Shown: positions 26,352 to 35,380 of the stretch, piece after piece
Layout of the letters: each line of letters starts with the position of its first letter
How positions within the stretch are numbered: the stretch's first letter is position 1
NCBI RefSeq assembly: GCF_035668035.1
Contig: NZ_JAYMYJ010000160.1
Span: 98,736 to 162,735, forward strand
DNA length: 64,000 bases
DNA from: Thiothrix phosphatis
GTDB taxonomy: Bacteria > Pseudomonadota > Gammaproteobacteria > Thiotrichales > Thiotrichaceae
Direction of reading: 5' to 3'
Program-made: the position numbers and the translations under genes
Notes under the pieces: model-generated
Databases searched by the model: none
The model's input: the letters and a program-made list of their open reading frames with translations, nothing else
Told to the model about the DNA's origin: nothing

Positions 26352-27587
26352 ATGAAATCAGGCAAAATTTTTCCGGTAGTCGTGCTGTCCAGCTTGTTGG
26401 TGGCTTGCGGCGGCGGCACCGGTGCGGCATTTTCCAGCGTTAAGGCAAACACTTCCACGGATACAGGGACGGGCAGCGGCTCTTCTTCCAGCAGCAATTC
26501 TTCAACAGGCGGCAGCAGCACAGGTTCCGGCAGCAGTTCCTCTGGCACGGACAGCAATTCCTCTTCCGGCAGTGACACAGGTTCCGGCAGTTCCACTGGC
26601 TCTGGCTCCACCACCAGCACGGTCAAGCAGTTGGCGCGCAATGCCGTGGATGCCGACTACAGCGATTCGCTGGAGCGTCTGATAACGGCCAGTTCCTCGC
26701 CGGATAATGCGCTGAACATTATCAACCCCACTACTGGCGAACAGCAGGCAGTCCCGTTGAACCTTGCTCCCACCAGCCTGGCGCTCAGTCCGGATGGCAA
26801 GATGGCGGTGGTGGGGCATGCCAATGGCGTCACCTACATCAACCTGCAAACCGCCAGCGTGGTGGGTGCTTACAACAACATTGGCTTTACTGTGTTTGAC
26901 ATCGCGCTGGACGCCAATGGCATGGCTTACGCCACACCGACGGACAACGTGAGCTGGGCTCCCTTGAAAGCCATTAACCTGGCTACTGGGGAAGTCAAGA
27001 CAGGCTCCCAAATCAATGACCTGGCGGGTTCCTATTTGCAGTTTGCGCCTGCACAAAAGGCGCTGTACATCCTGTATAAAGGTGCTGTGGTGGATTTGGA
27101 GAAAGCTGACACTTCGGTGACGCCGCCGGTTGGGCTGTATGATTCCCCGTACAATGGCGATTACGACATGGGGGGCGCTGACGCCAAAGGTTTCTGGATA
27201 ACAGAAGATGGGGGTTATCTCCTGACTGCTGGCGAAACCCTGTTCCGCACGGCCACTAGCGAAGACCAGGACATGCTGTTCCAGCGCAGCCTGGCGGATA
27301 GCGATGGCGATTTCAACACCACGCTGATGCATGCTGACAGTTCCCAGGAAGCGGGGCAAGTTGCGGTCATTTTAAACAAAGGGGTTACGGGAACCAGTTC
27401 CGATTACAGGGTGAAAACCTACTCTATGCCCAACCTTGTGCTGGTCGAGGAAAAAACACTGACGGATTTAAAACCGTCAACCAGCACTGACCCGGTAACG
27501 CCACAATTCGTCTTTTTCAACAGTGATGGCAGCAAACGCTATGTGGTGCTGAAACAAGGGGATGGAACGTATTTGAGGACACTTTAA
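26352..27587 (+). CDS. Surface lipoprotein with Ser/Gly-rich linker and beta-propeller-like domain
   Basis: A 411-residue lipoprotein. The lipobox LLVAC ends the signal peptide, and residues about 36-92 are an almost pure Ser/Gly/Thr linker. The rest carries repeating strand motifs such as ALNIINPTTGEQQAVPL, LALSPDGKMAVVGHANG and LYDSPYNGDYDMGG, typical of a beta-propeller. This domain is homologous to the C-terminal part of the next gene. A TATAAT at 26296-26301 may be its -10. Binding target unknown. Confidence 0.75.
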   Translation: MKSGKIFPVVVLSSLLVACGGGTGAAFSSVKANTSTDTGTGSGSSSSSNSSTGGSSTGSGSSSSGTDSNSSSGSDTGSGSSTGSGSTTSTVKQLARNAVDADYSDSLERLITASSSPDNALNIINPTTGEQQAVPLNLAPTSLALSPDGKMAVVGHANGVTYINLQTASVVGAYNNIGFTVFDIALDANGMAYATPTDNVSWAPLKAINLATGEVKTGSQINDLAGSYLQFAPAQKALYILYKGAVVDLEKADTSVTPPVGLYDSPYNGDYDMGGADAKGFWITEDGGYLLTAGETLFRTATSEDQDMLFQRSLADSDGDFNTTLMHADSSQEAGQVAVILNKGVTGTSSDYRVKTYSMPNLVLVEEKTLTDLKPSTSTDPVTPQFVFFNSDGSKRYVVLKQGDGTYLRTL

Positions 27588-27625
27588 TCACCAAGGGCTG
27601 GTATTTTTACAACTAGGGGCTAATC

Positions 27626-29917
27626 ATGAAAACCAATAATATTTTGCCGCTTTTTGTGGCGACAACGCTGCTGACGGCGTGCGGGGGAGGGGGTTCCTCT
27701 TCCTCCACTACGGGGGGCACCACCACCAATAACGGCGGCACCACCACCAACAACAATACGACCGTGCTGGCGGATGCGGGCAGCGTCTATTCCGGTAGCC
27801 GCAACACCGTACTGCTGACCACTGCCAACAGCATGGAATTTGTCAACCTGGTGTTTGGCACCGAAAACATCAATGGCAATATTTCCGCCCGTCCGCAGGG
27901 TGATGCTGCGGGCGCGGCGGACGCTGCCAGCAGCAGTGTGCTGCAATTGCAACGGGAGCTTTCCGCGCTGGCGGCGGACACGATAGCAACGCAACGTTAC
28001 CAAGCGCGCGGTTACAGCTTGTCGAAGGCATGCCCTGGCGGCGGTTCTGTCGCGGCGTCCGGCAACCTCAGCGATACGGATTACACCGGCACCTTGCAGG
28101 TCACATACAACCAGTGCCAAAGCGAAAACGTCCTGACCAATGGCTCGGCCTTGCTGGTGATCCACGCTTTCGACATTGTGCGGCAGACGCCGTCCGCCTA
28201 TACGGTCAGCATGAAAGGGCTGGGCGTCCGGGTGGATAACGTCCCCTATTCCGTCACCGGCACTTTACGCACAGATGCCAACCCGGAAATCGGCCAAGAA
28301 ACCCTGACCATCAACCAGTACCAACTCAATTTGAGCACGGGCAAACAGCAGTTGGCGGAAAATGTCAAAATGGTGGCGGAAACCTCAGGTTCCACCACGA
28401 TCAGCGGCAAGTTCTGCGACGGCACGGATGGCTGCGTCAACACGGCAACCGTCACGCCCTTCCAGTTTGGTGATGATGGTGTCCCGCTGGAAGGTGAAAT
28501 GCTCATGAATGGTGCCGCCAACAGCAAAATCCAGGTGATTGCGGATGGTTATGACTATTCCGTCACGCCGCCGCAGCGCAAGTTGCGGGTCAATGTGGAC
28601 AGCAATGGGGATGGCATGTATGAGGCGCTATCCAGCCGTAGCGAGTCCGTGCTCAAGAATTTCTCTGTCACCGTCAATACAGCGCCCACGGCGGTCGCTT
28701 CCACCCACGCATCCATTGCCTTGGGCGGCACACTGGCGCTGAACGGCACCCGCAGCACCGACCCCGAAGGCGACTTCCTCAGCTATCAATGGACGGTGGA
28801 ATCCGCCCCGGCAGGCAGCGCCGCCGCCATTGTCAACGCTGACAATGCCAACGCCTCCTTCACGCCTGACAAGCAGGGTGCCTATGAATTCAGCCTGAAA
28901 GTCACCGATGCGTTGGGCAACACCGATCTGGCGACGGCCAACACCACCGTGTTGGGTTTGGCGCGCCCGCTCAATTACAGTGTGGTGGACGCGGCTTACA
29001 GCAATAAGTTGAACCGGGTGGTGACAGTGGGCAGCCAGCCGGACAATGTCCTTAACATCATTAACCCGGCCACCGGTGCCCAGCAGGCCGTACCGTTGGA
29101 ATTGCCGCCAACCAGCGTCGCCATCAGCCCGGATGGCAAGATTGCCGTGGTTGGCCACAAGGGTGCCATTTCGCAGGTCAGCCTGACCGGGGAAACGGTG
29201 CTGAACTTTTATGACGGCCTGGGCTTTGATGTGTTTGACATCGCCTATGGGGAGAACGGGGTTGCCTATGCCACGGCTCCGGCCAATATGCAGTGGAGCT
29301 ACCTCTACGCCATCGACTTGGCCACCGGCGCAGTCCAGGAAGAATCCGCTGTCGGCAACCACCTGCTGTATGGCGGCGCGCACCTGCAATTGGTCAGCAG
29401 CCTGGATGCGGTCTACACGCTGGACAGCAAGCATTCGCCTGAAGACTTGAACCATTATGATGTCAGCACAACGCTGCCGGTTTGGCTCAATGACTCCCCG
29501 TATGATGGCGAGTACGAACTGGGCGGAATCCAGAGCAACCTATGGGCGACGGAAGACGGCATGTATCTGCTCACTGCAGGCGGAACCCTATTCCAGACCG
29601 CCGCCCAGCAAGGTGCCGACATGCGCTACCAGCGCACCCTGTCGGATGCGGATGGGACTGGCCATCTGGTGTTTGCCGACCATTCCCAACAGGCCGCCAA
29701 ATTTGTGGTGGTGGAAGCCGGGGATGACGGTTCATACAGCCTGAAAACCTACACCAGCCCACTGCTCAATTTGCAGAGCAGCCTATCGCTGAGTGGCGTC
29801 ACCCTCAGTGGCGGCGATGAAGCCATCAAAGCGGGCTTTGCCTTCTTCAACGCCAGCGGGACGGAGCATTACGCCATCCTGCAACAAGGCGACGGCTACT
29901 ATTTGATGAAGTTCTAA
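27626..29917 (+). CDS. Surface lipoprotein with Ig/PKD-like and beta-propeller-like domains
   Basis: A 763-residue lipoprotein with lipobox LLTAC and a short Ser/Thr/Asn linker. There is a long N-terminal beta-rich region, then a PKD/REJ-like domain around 350-450 (TAVASTHASIALGGTLAL, STDPEGDFLSYQW), and a C-terminal propeller-like domain sharing VLNIINPATGAQQAVPLEL, AISPDGKIAVVGH and DSPYDGEYELGG with the preceding gene. It lies 38 bases downstream of that gene, so the pair is probably one operon from a domain duplication. Confidence 0.75.
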   Translation: MKTNNILPLFVATTLLTACGGGGSSSSTTGGTTTNNGGTTTNNNTTVLADAGSVYSGSRNTVLLTTANSMEFVNLVFGTENINGNISARPQGDAAGAADAASSSVLQLQRELSALAADTIATQRYQARGYSLSKACPGGGSVAASGNLSDTDYTGTLQVTYNQCQSENVLTNGSALLVIHAFDIVRQTPSAYTVSMKGLGVRVDNVPYSVTGTLRTDANPEIGQETLTINQYQLNLSTGKQQLAENVKMVAETSGSTTISGKFCDGTDGCVNTATVTPFQFGDDGVPLEGEMLMNGAANSKIQVIADGYDYSVTPPQRKLRVNVDSNGDGMYEALSSRSESVLKNFSVTVNTAPTAVASTHASIALGGTLALNGTRSTDPEGDFLSYQWTVESAPAGSAAAIVNADNANASFTPDKQGAYEFSLKVTDALGNTDLATANTTVLGLARPLNYSVVDAAYSNKLNRVVTVGSQPDNVLNIINPATGAQQAVPLELPPTSVAISPDGKIAVVGHKGAISQVSLTGETVLNFYDGLGFDVFDIAYGENGVAYATAPANMQWSYLYAIDLATGAVQEESAVGNHLLYGGAHLQLVSSLDAVYTLDSKHSPEDLNHYDVSTTLPVWLNDSPYDGEYELGGIQSNLWATEDGMYLLTAGGTLFQTAAQQGADMRYQRTLSDADGTGHLVFADHSQQAAKFVVVEAGDDGSYSLKTYTSPLLNLQSSLSLSGVTLSGGDEAIKAGFAFFNASGTEHYAILQQGDGYYLMKF

Positions 29918-29940
29918 TAACCTGAACTGACGGGGCAGGC

Positions 29941-29972
29941 ACAGGGGCGCATTCAACATGCGCCCCTTGCCG
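29941..29972. terminator. Hairpin between convergent genes
   Basis: GGGGCGCAT (29944-29952) pairs with ATGCGCCCC (29958-29966), loop of five. It sits between the lipoprotein stop and the convergent protease-nuclease stop. The T tract is weak, so efficiency is uncertain. Confidence 0.55.
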
Positions 29973-29974
29973 TT

Positions 29975-31729
29975 TCAGGCCATGCCTGGTGTGAAATCAA
30001 TCTTGTCCGCCCATTCCGGGTGGTCAATCAGCGGGTTGCGGTTGCCCTGCTGGGCGTGCACGGCCGCATTGCGGTGCTGCTCATACGCATCCGGCGGGGA
30101 ACTGTTGTGCCAAGCCAGCAGCATGGGCAGGCGTTCCCGTTGCATTTCGCGCGCCTCATTCCCCACCACGCCAGGGTAGCGCAGCAGGAAATACAGGACA
30201 GCGCGCGCCACCGTCCCTTTGCCGCTGACCGGCTCGAATTTGTCCTCATTGCGCTTGCCGCAGGCGTCGCGCAGCGCCTCCTCGAAATCCGGGAAATCGT
30301 AATACGGCGTATTGCCACGGAAACTGTTGCAGCCGCTTTCGCAGGCGAACAGGTGGTGCATGTCGCCGCGCATCGGCTCTTTTTTCTGGAACCAGGATTG
30401 CGGCACCACATGCTCGCAGTTGTAAGGCAGGGAGGTTTCCAGCAGATCCAGTTCCTGCTCCAGGCGCTCCCGGCCCAGGCTGGCTTCGTGCAGCAGCGCC
30501 TCGCGCAGGCGTTCCGAGCGCTGTTGGCCGATGCGGAAGTCTTCCCGGATCAGTTCTGCCGGGTCAAAATCCTGGCCGGAATAAATGCTGCGGATTTTCA
30601 GGTCTGGGTGTAAATCCACCCAAGGGTAAACGTTCTGGCTGGGGTTGTAGGTGAATGTGCGGGGATGCGTGGTGCGCACCAGTTCGCTGAGTTGGGCGTA
30701 AAAGTCCGCAGGCTGCGCGTCGGCCTGGACAGCCTGGTAATAGGCTTGCGCCGCTGCTTGGTCTTCCGTGGCGTTGTAATAATCGCGCCCGGCGGCTTCG
30801 GCCAGGGTTGCAAGCGCGGCATCCAGTTCGGGGTTGGCGGGTGCCGCATCCGGCTGGGAAGCCGTGGCCGTGAACAGGCCAGCGCACAGTTCCTGCTGTT
30901 CCGGGGTGAGGGGCTGCGCCTTGATGTGGGCGACGATCTGGCTGATGCGCACGCCTTCGTTGGCTTTCCAGGCAATGCGCTGTTCGCCCATGGATGGTTC
31001 CCACACTTGCCCGTCGGTGGTGAGGATGCGGTTTTGCCCATCGCGTTGCGGCACGCCGGAATGGTGCAGCGCCACCACTTCCCAATGGTCATTGAACACC
31101 GGCGAGCCGGAGGAGCCGGGGGCGGTGTCGGTGCGGTATTGCAGGAACTGTTCCAGTTCGTCGATCACTTGGTTTTCGCGCAGGGCAAGCTGTTTGGGTT
31201 CGCCATTGGGATGCTGGATGATGTTGACCCATTCGCCCAGCATCGGTTTGATGGGCGTTTCGGTCAGTGGCAGCCAGCCGTAGGCGGCAAGCGCGGGGTC
31301 AGGGCCTAATGCCACCAACGTATAGTCCAGTTCCTCATCGGTCAGGAACAGGCTGTCCGGGTCTAGCGGAAAGCTGGCGCTAGGGCCTGTGTTGCCGGAT
31401 GCGCCCAGCTCGTAATTGAATTCGGCCTGGCATTTGGCCGCATCCGCCGCATTGCCCAGCACATGGTTGTTGGTCAGCAGCAGGCGCGGCGACGCCAGAA
31501 AGCCGGTGCCGTAACCCAGCCGGACGCCATCCGCCGAGTAGATGTGAATCCGCGCCACGGGGCGGGCGGCGGCCAGTGCCTGATGCAGGTACAGGATGGG
31601 AACCAGGTCATTGCTTCCCAAGATGCGTTTGGGTGCCAGTTTGGCCCGGTTCGCGCGTTCCTGGAAACGTTGGGTGTAGCGTTGTTCGGTCGCTTGCAGG
31701 ATGCTGTGGTAGCGGTTGGCTGTATTCAT
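29975..31729 (-). CDS. Trypsin-like protease fused to endonuclease I
   Basis: A 584-residue two-domain protein with no signal peptide. Residues about 60-230 are a trypsin-fold protease with His89 (TNNHVLG), Asp135 (ELDYTLVAL) and Ser207 (GSSGSP). Residues about 350-580 match the EndA/NucM endonuclease I family: EHVVPQS with His440, DMHHLF (456-461), the Asn/Arg/Asn of CNSFRGNTPYYDF and KGTVARAVLYFLLRYP. Endonuclease I is normally periplasmic or secreted alone, so the fusion and the missing export signal are unusual. A toxin or defence effector is possible, inferred only from architecture. Confidence 0.8.
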   Translation of the reverse strand: MNTANRYHSILQATEQRYTQRFQERANRAKLAPKRILGSNDLVPILYLHQALAAARPVARIHIYSADGVRLGYGTGFLASPRLLLTNNHVLGNAADAAKCQAEFNYELGASGNTGPSASFPLDPDSLFLTDEELDYTLVALGPDPALAAYGWLPLTETPIKPMLGEWVNIIQHPNGEPKQLALRENQVIDELEQFLQYRTDTAPGSSGSPVFNDHWEVVALHHSGVPQRDGQNRILTTDGQVWEPSMGEQRIAWKANEGVRISQIVAHIKAQPLTPEQQELCAGLFTATASQPDAAPANPELDAALATLAEAAGRDYYNATEDQAAAQAYYQAVQADAQPADFYAQLSELVRTTHPRTFTYNPSQNVYPWVDLHPDLKIRSIYSGQDFDPAELIREDFRIGQQRSERLREALLHEASLGRERLEQELDLLETSLPYNCEHVVPQSWFQKKEPMRGDMHHLFACESGCNSFRGNTPYYDFPDFEEALRDACGKRNEDKFEPVSGKGTVARAVLYFLLRYPGVVGNEAREMQRERLPMLLAWHNSSPPDAYEQHRNAAVHAQQGNRNPLIDHPEWADKIDFTPGMA

Positions 31730-31829
31730 GAGGAGTCTCCCCCGATGGTTAGGTTTGTCGGCTAATCATGAGACACTGCCTCTGGTTGTTTTGTTTTACT
31801 TTTGTCCCGGTTGCCTCATGTTTCATTTG

Positions 31830-32294
31830 TCATGATGACAGTGTTTCCCCGTGGTCGCTCACGTCCTGCCGTGCGGAAGGGCTTTCCATGTCCGACGTGA
31901 AGCGCTTTTCGCTGAAACGCAGCACCAGCGTCGCCAGTGACAGCAGCAGGATCGCCGCCACAATGGTGATGATCTTCATATTGTCGAAGCCTTTCAGGTC
32001 GATTGCCAGATAGCGCGTCAACGCGGTCATGGAGATAAACAGCAAGAAAATCACCGGCAGCCGGTGAGTGCGGAAAAAAATCCCCACCATCGCCCCAAGC
32101 TCCAAGTAGATGAACAGCAACAGGATGTCATCCAGGGTTGCATAAGGCTTGCTCATGATGTCGGCGATATAAGTATGGATCGCCGTCCAGACGATTGTGC
32201 CGCCAATCACAAACAGCCCCAGAATATGGAAAACCTCTACCGCAAAGTCGCCCAGTTTCCCCAGCAACTCACCTATAGTCCGTATACGCCGCAT
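31830..32294 (-). CDS. PsiE family membrane protein
   Basis: A 154-residue membrane protein with four hydrophobic segments and the phosphate-starvation-inducible PsiE pattern: VEVFHILGLFVIGG, LLLFIYLELGAMVGIFF and LPVIFLLFISMTALTRYLAID. Function of PsiE is unknown beyond phosphate-starvation induction in Escherichia coli. It is divergent from soeA across about 180 bases. Confidence 0.82.
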   Translation of the reverse strand: MRRIRTIGELLGKLGDFAVEVFHILGLFVIGGTIVWTAIHTYIADIMSKPYATLDDILLLFIYLELGAMVGIFFRTHRLPVIFLLFISMTALTRYLAIDLKGFDNMKIITIVAAILLLSLATLVLRFSEKRFTSDMESPSARQDVSDHGETLSS

Positions 32295-32356
32295 AATATT
32301 CCCTCCTCATCAGCACACTTTTGATTAAAGCACACGATTCGTGACAGGGTAATCTA

Positions 32357-32385
32357 TTGTTAAATAAATAATTTCTATTTATATA
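32357..32385 (+). promoter_or_regulatory. Probable sigma-70 promoter of soeABC
   Basis: TTGTTA (32357-32362), a 17-base spacer and TATATA (32380-32385). It lies about 90 bases upstream of soeA and just ahead of a perfect inverted repeat. Confidence 0.45.
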
Positions 32386-32391
32386 GATAAA

Positions 32392-32416
32392 ATGGGTTAT
32401 TGATTCCTTAACCCAT
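32392..32416. promoter_or_regulatory. Perfect inverted repeat, candidate operator of soeABC
   Basis: ATGGGTTA (32392-32399), nine-base spacer, TAACCCAT (32409-32416). The 25-bp palindromic site starts 7 bases after the candidate -10 box, the position of a repressor operator near the transcription start. The cognate regulator is not adjacent. Confidence 0.5.
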
Positions 32417-32476
32417 CTCAAGCACTATCGGGCTACACTGTATTTCAGTAAATCCTTATTTAGTTACATACTGATT

Positions 32477-35380
32477 ATGACTACCCAAACTAGCCAGGCT
32501 ACCGAGATCAAAAGCACCACTTGTTACATGTGTGCGTGCCGCTGCGGTATCAACGTCCACCTCAAGAACGGTGAGGTGAAATACATCGAAGGCAACCCAG
32601 ACCATCCGCTCAACAAGGGCGTGATCTGCGCGAAGGGTTCCTCCGGCATCATGAAGCAATATTCCCCCGCGCGTCTGACCCAGCCGCTGCGCCGCAAAGC
32701 CAATGCGACCCGTGGCGAAGGCCAGTTCGAACCCATCACTTGGGAAGAAGCGTTCGACACGCTGGCAACCCGCCTCAAACACATTCGGGAAACCGACCCG
32801 AAAAAATTCGGCCTGTTCACCGGCCGTGACCAGATGCAGGCACTGACCGGCCTGTTCGCCAAGCAGTTCGGTACGCCGAACTATGCAGCACACGGCGGTT
32901 TCTGCTCGGTCAATATGGCGGCGGGCATGATCTATTCCATCGGCGGTTCCTTCTGGGAATTTGGTGGGCCTGACCTGCATCACGCCAAGCTGTTTGTGAT
33001 GATCGGCACGGCGGAAGACCACCATTCCAACCCGCTGAAAATCGAGCTTTCCCAGTTCAAGCGCAACGGCGGGCGCATGATTGCGATCAACCCGGTGCGT
33101 ACCGGCTATGCAGCCGTTGCGGATGAATGGATTCCAATCCGCCCTGGCACCGATGGCGCGCTGCTGCTGGCGATCATCCGTGAAATCATCGAGCAGGGCC
33201 TGTACGACCGCGACTTCGTGGTGAACTACACCAACGGGCCGGAACTGGTCAATATGGACCCGAAAAACCGTGAATACGGCATGTTCCTGCGCTTCGAAGT
33301 CCCGTTGGAAGAAGGCTGTTTCGACCCGCAGAACAAGCTGTGGTGGGATCGTGAATTGAACAAGCCGATTTCCACCCATACGCCGGGCGCTGACCCATTC
33401 CTGACCGGCGAATTCAAACTGAAGGACGGCACCCCGGTAAAGCCCTCCTTCCAGTTGCTGCGTGAGCGCGTCGAAGCCTACTCCGCTGAATGGGCGGAAG
33501 ACATTACCGGCATCCCGGCTGCCACCATCAAGCGGCTGGCGCACGAGATGGGCATCACCGCGCGCGACCAGAAGATCGAACTGCCGATTGCCTGGACGGA
33601 CGTGTGGGGCAACGAACACGATCATGTCACCGGCAATCCGGTGGCATTTCACGCCATGCGCGGCCTCGCGGCACATTCCAACGGTTTCCAGACCATCCGT
33701 GCACTCAGCATCCTGATGTCGCTGCTCGGCACCATCGACCGCCCAGGTGGTTTCCGCCACAAAGCGCCGTATCCGCGCCCGATTCCGCCTTGCCCGAAAA
33801 CACCGACTTCACCGGATGATGTCAAGCCGAACACACCGCTGGAAGGCGTTCCGCTGGGCTGGCCTGCCGACCCGGATGACTTGTTCGTTGATGATCAGGG
33901 CGAGCCGGTGCGTATCGACAAGGGCTTCTCCTGGGAATACCCGCTTTCCGTGCACGGCCTGATGCATAACGTTATTACCAATGCGTGGCGCGGCGACCCG
34001 TACAAGTTGGACACCTTGCTGATTTTCATGGCGAACATGGCGTGGAACTCGTCCATGAACACCAGCGAAGTGCGCAAGATGCTGGCGGACAAGGACGAAA
34101 ACGGCGAGTACAAGATTCCGTTCCTGGTGGTGTGCGATGCGTTCCATTCGGAAATGACCGCGTTCGCCGACCTGATTCTGCCGGACACCACTTATCTGGA
34201 ACGCTACGATGTCATGTCGATGCTCGACCGGCCAATTTCCGAATATGATGGCCCGGTCGACTCTGTGCGCATCCCGATCCTGCCACCGACTGGCGATTGC
34301 AAGCCGTTCCAGGAAGTGCTGATCGAGCTGGGTTCACGCATGCAACTCCCTGCCTTCGTTGATGCCAATGGCAAGCGCAAATTCCGCGATTACCCGGATT
34401 TCATTGTCAATTTTGAAACCGCACCCGGCTCCGGCATCGGTTTCTTAAGCGGCTGGCGCGGGCAGAGCGGCGAAAAAACCATGCGTGGCGCACCTAACCC
34501 GAACCAGTGGGAGCGTTACGCCAAGAACAACTGCATGCACCATTACGTGCTGCCGAAGTCCTACCAGTACATGCGCAACTGGAACATGGGTTATCTGCGC
34601 TGGGCGAAGGAAAACGGCCTGACCCGTTACGCCGAGCCGATCCACATCCACCTGTATTCCGAAGTGCTGCACAAATTCCGCCGCGCCGCACAAGGCATTT
34701 CCCACGGCAAGCAGCCGCCGGATCGTCTGCGCAAGCGTGTGGAACGCTTCTTCGATGCGCTGCCGTTCTACTACGAGCCGCTGGAAAACGAGATGATCAA
34801 TAAGCATGATTATCCGCTCAGTGCCCTGACCCAACGGCCGATGGCGATGTACCACTCGTGGGATTCGCAGAACGCGTGGCTGCGGCAGATTCATGCACAC
34901 AATTATTTGCACATGCACCCAAGCGTGGGCGCGAAATACGGCTTCGAGGACGGCGACTGGATCTGGGCTGAATCCGTGCATGGCCGCGTGCGTTGTCAGG
35001 CACGTTACTCGCAATCGGTCGAGCCGAACACGGTCTGGACGTGGAACGCCATCGGCAAGGCGTCCGGCGCTTGGGGTCTGGAAAAGGACGCCAACGAATG
35101 CCAGCGCGGTTTCCTGCTCAACCACCTCATCGGCGAAGAGCTACCCAACCAGCCGGAAGGCCAGCACTATTCCAACTCCGATCCGCTGACCGGCCAGGCG
35201 GCCTGGTTTGATGTGCGCGTGAAAGTGTACAAGGCGGACAAAAAGGAACAGGGCTCCACCTTCCCGCAGTTCCAGACCCAGCCTCGTTACCCCGGTATGG
35301 CCAAGCCAGTAGGCAAGTGGCAAACCTTTATCGGTGGTTCCGGCCTGTTCAAGAATCGCTTCAAGAGGGGTAAAGCATGA
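32477..35380 (+). CDS. soeA: Cytoplasmic sulfite dehydrogenase, molybdopterin subunit SoeA
   Basis: A 967-residue molybdopterin oxidoreductase of the DMSO reductase/CISM family, without a Tat signal. The N-terminal [4Fe-4S] ligands are Cys16, Cys19, Cys23 and Cys51, followed by the MGD-binding domains (FAKQFGTPNYAAHGGFCSV, AINPVRTGYA) and the C-terminal dinucleotide domain. With the adjoining iron-sulfur and NrfD/DmsC-like subunits it matches SoeABC, which oxidises sulfite to sulfate at the cytoplasmic membrane face. Operon order is A-B-C, with a 4-base overlap to soeB. Polysulfide/thiosulfate reductase paralogues are the main alternative. Confidence 0.88.
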   Translation: MTTQTSQATEIKSTTCYMCACRCGINVHLKNGEVKYIEGNPDHPLNKGVICAKGSSGIMKQYSPARLTQPLRRKANATRGEGQFEPITWEEAFDTLATRLKHIRETDPKKFGLFTGRDQMQALTGLFAKQFGTPNYAAHGGFCSVNMAAGMIYSIGGSFWEFGGPDLHHAKLFVMIGTAEDHHSNPLKIELSQFKRNGGRMIAINPVRTGYAAVADEWIPIRPGTDGALLLAIIREIIEQGLYDRDFVVNYTNGPELVNMDPKNREYGMFLRFEVPLEEGCFDPQNKLWWDRELNKPISTHTPGADPFLTGEFKLKDGTPVKPSFQLLRERVEAYSAEWAEDITGIPAATIKRLAHEMGITARDQKIELPIAWTDVWGNEHDHVTGNPVAFHAMRGLAAHSNGFQTIRALSILMSLLGTIDRPGGFRHKAPYPRPIPPCPKTPTSPDDVKPNTPLEGVPLGWPADPDDLFVDDQGEPVRIDKGFSWEYPLSVHGLMHNVITNAWRGDPYKLDTLLIFMANMAWNSSMNTSEVRKMLADKDENGEYKIPFLVVCDAFHSEMTAFADLILPDTTYLERYDVMSMLDRPISEYDGPVDSVRIPILPPTGDCKPFQEVLIELGSRMQLPAFVDANGKRKFRDYPDFIVNFETAPGSGIGFLSGWRGQSGEKTMRGAPNPNQWERYAKNNCMHHYVLPKSYQYMRNWNMGYLRWAKENGLTRYAEPIHIHLYSEVLHKFRRAAQGISHGKQPPDRLRKRVERFFDALPFYYEPLENEMINKHDYPLSALTQRPMAMYHSWDSQNAWLRQIHAHNYLHMHPSVGAKYGFEDGDWIWAESVHGRVRCQARYSQSVEPNTVWTWNAIGKASGAWGLEKDANECQRGFLLNHLIGEELPNQPEGQHYSNSDPLTGQAAWFDVRVKVYKADKKEQGSTFPQFQTQPRYPGMAKPVGKWQTFIGGSGLFKNRFKRGKA

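Noticed and set aside
26460..26620. Repetitive TCTTCTGGC-like units, checked as a possible CRISPR or tandem repeat
   Set aside because: The repeats are codons of the Ser/Gly linker of a lipoprotein; no regular spacers exist and no cas gene is nearby.
32456..33760. 434-codon minus-strand frame opposite soeA
   Set aside because: The molybdopterin oxidoreductase motifs are on the plus strand; the antisense frame lacks domain features.
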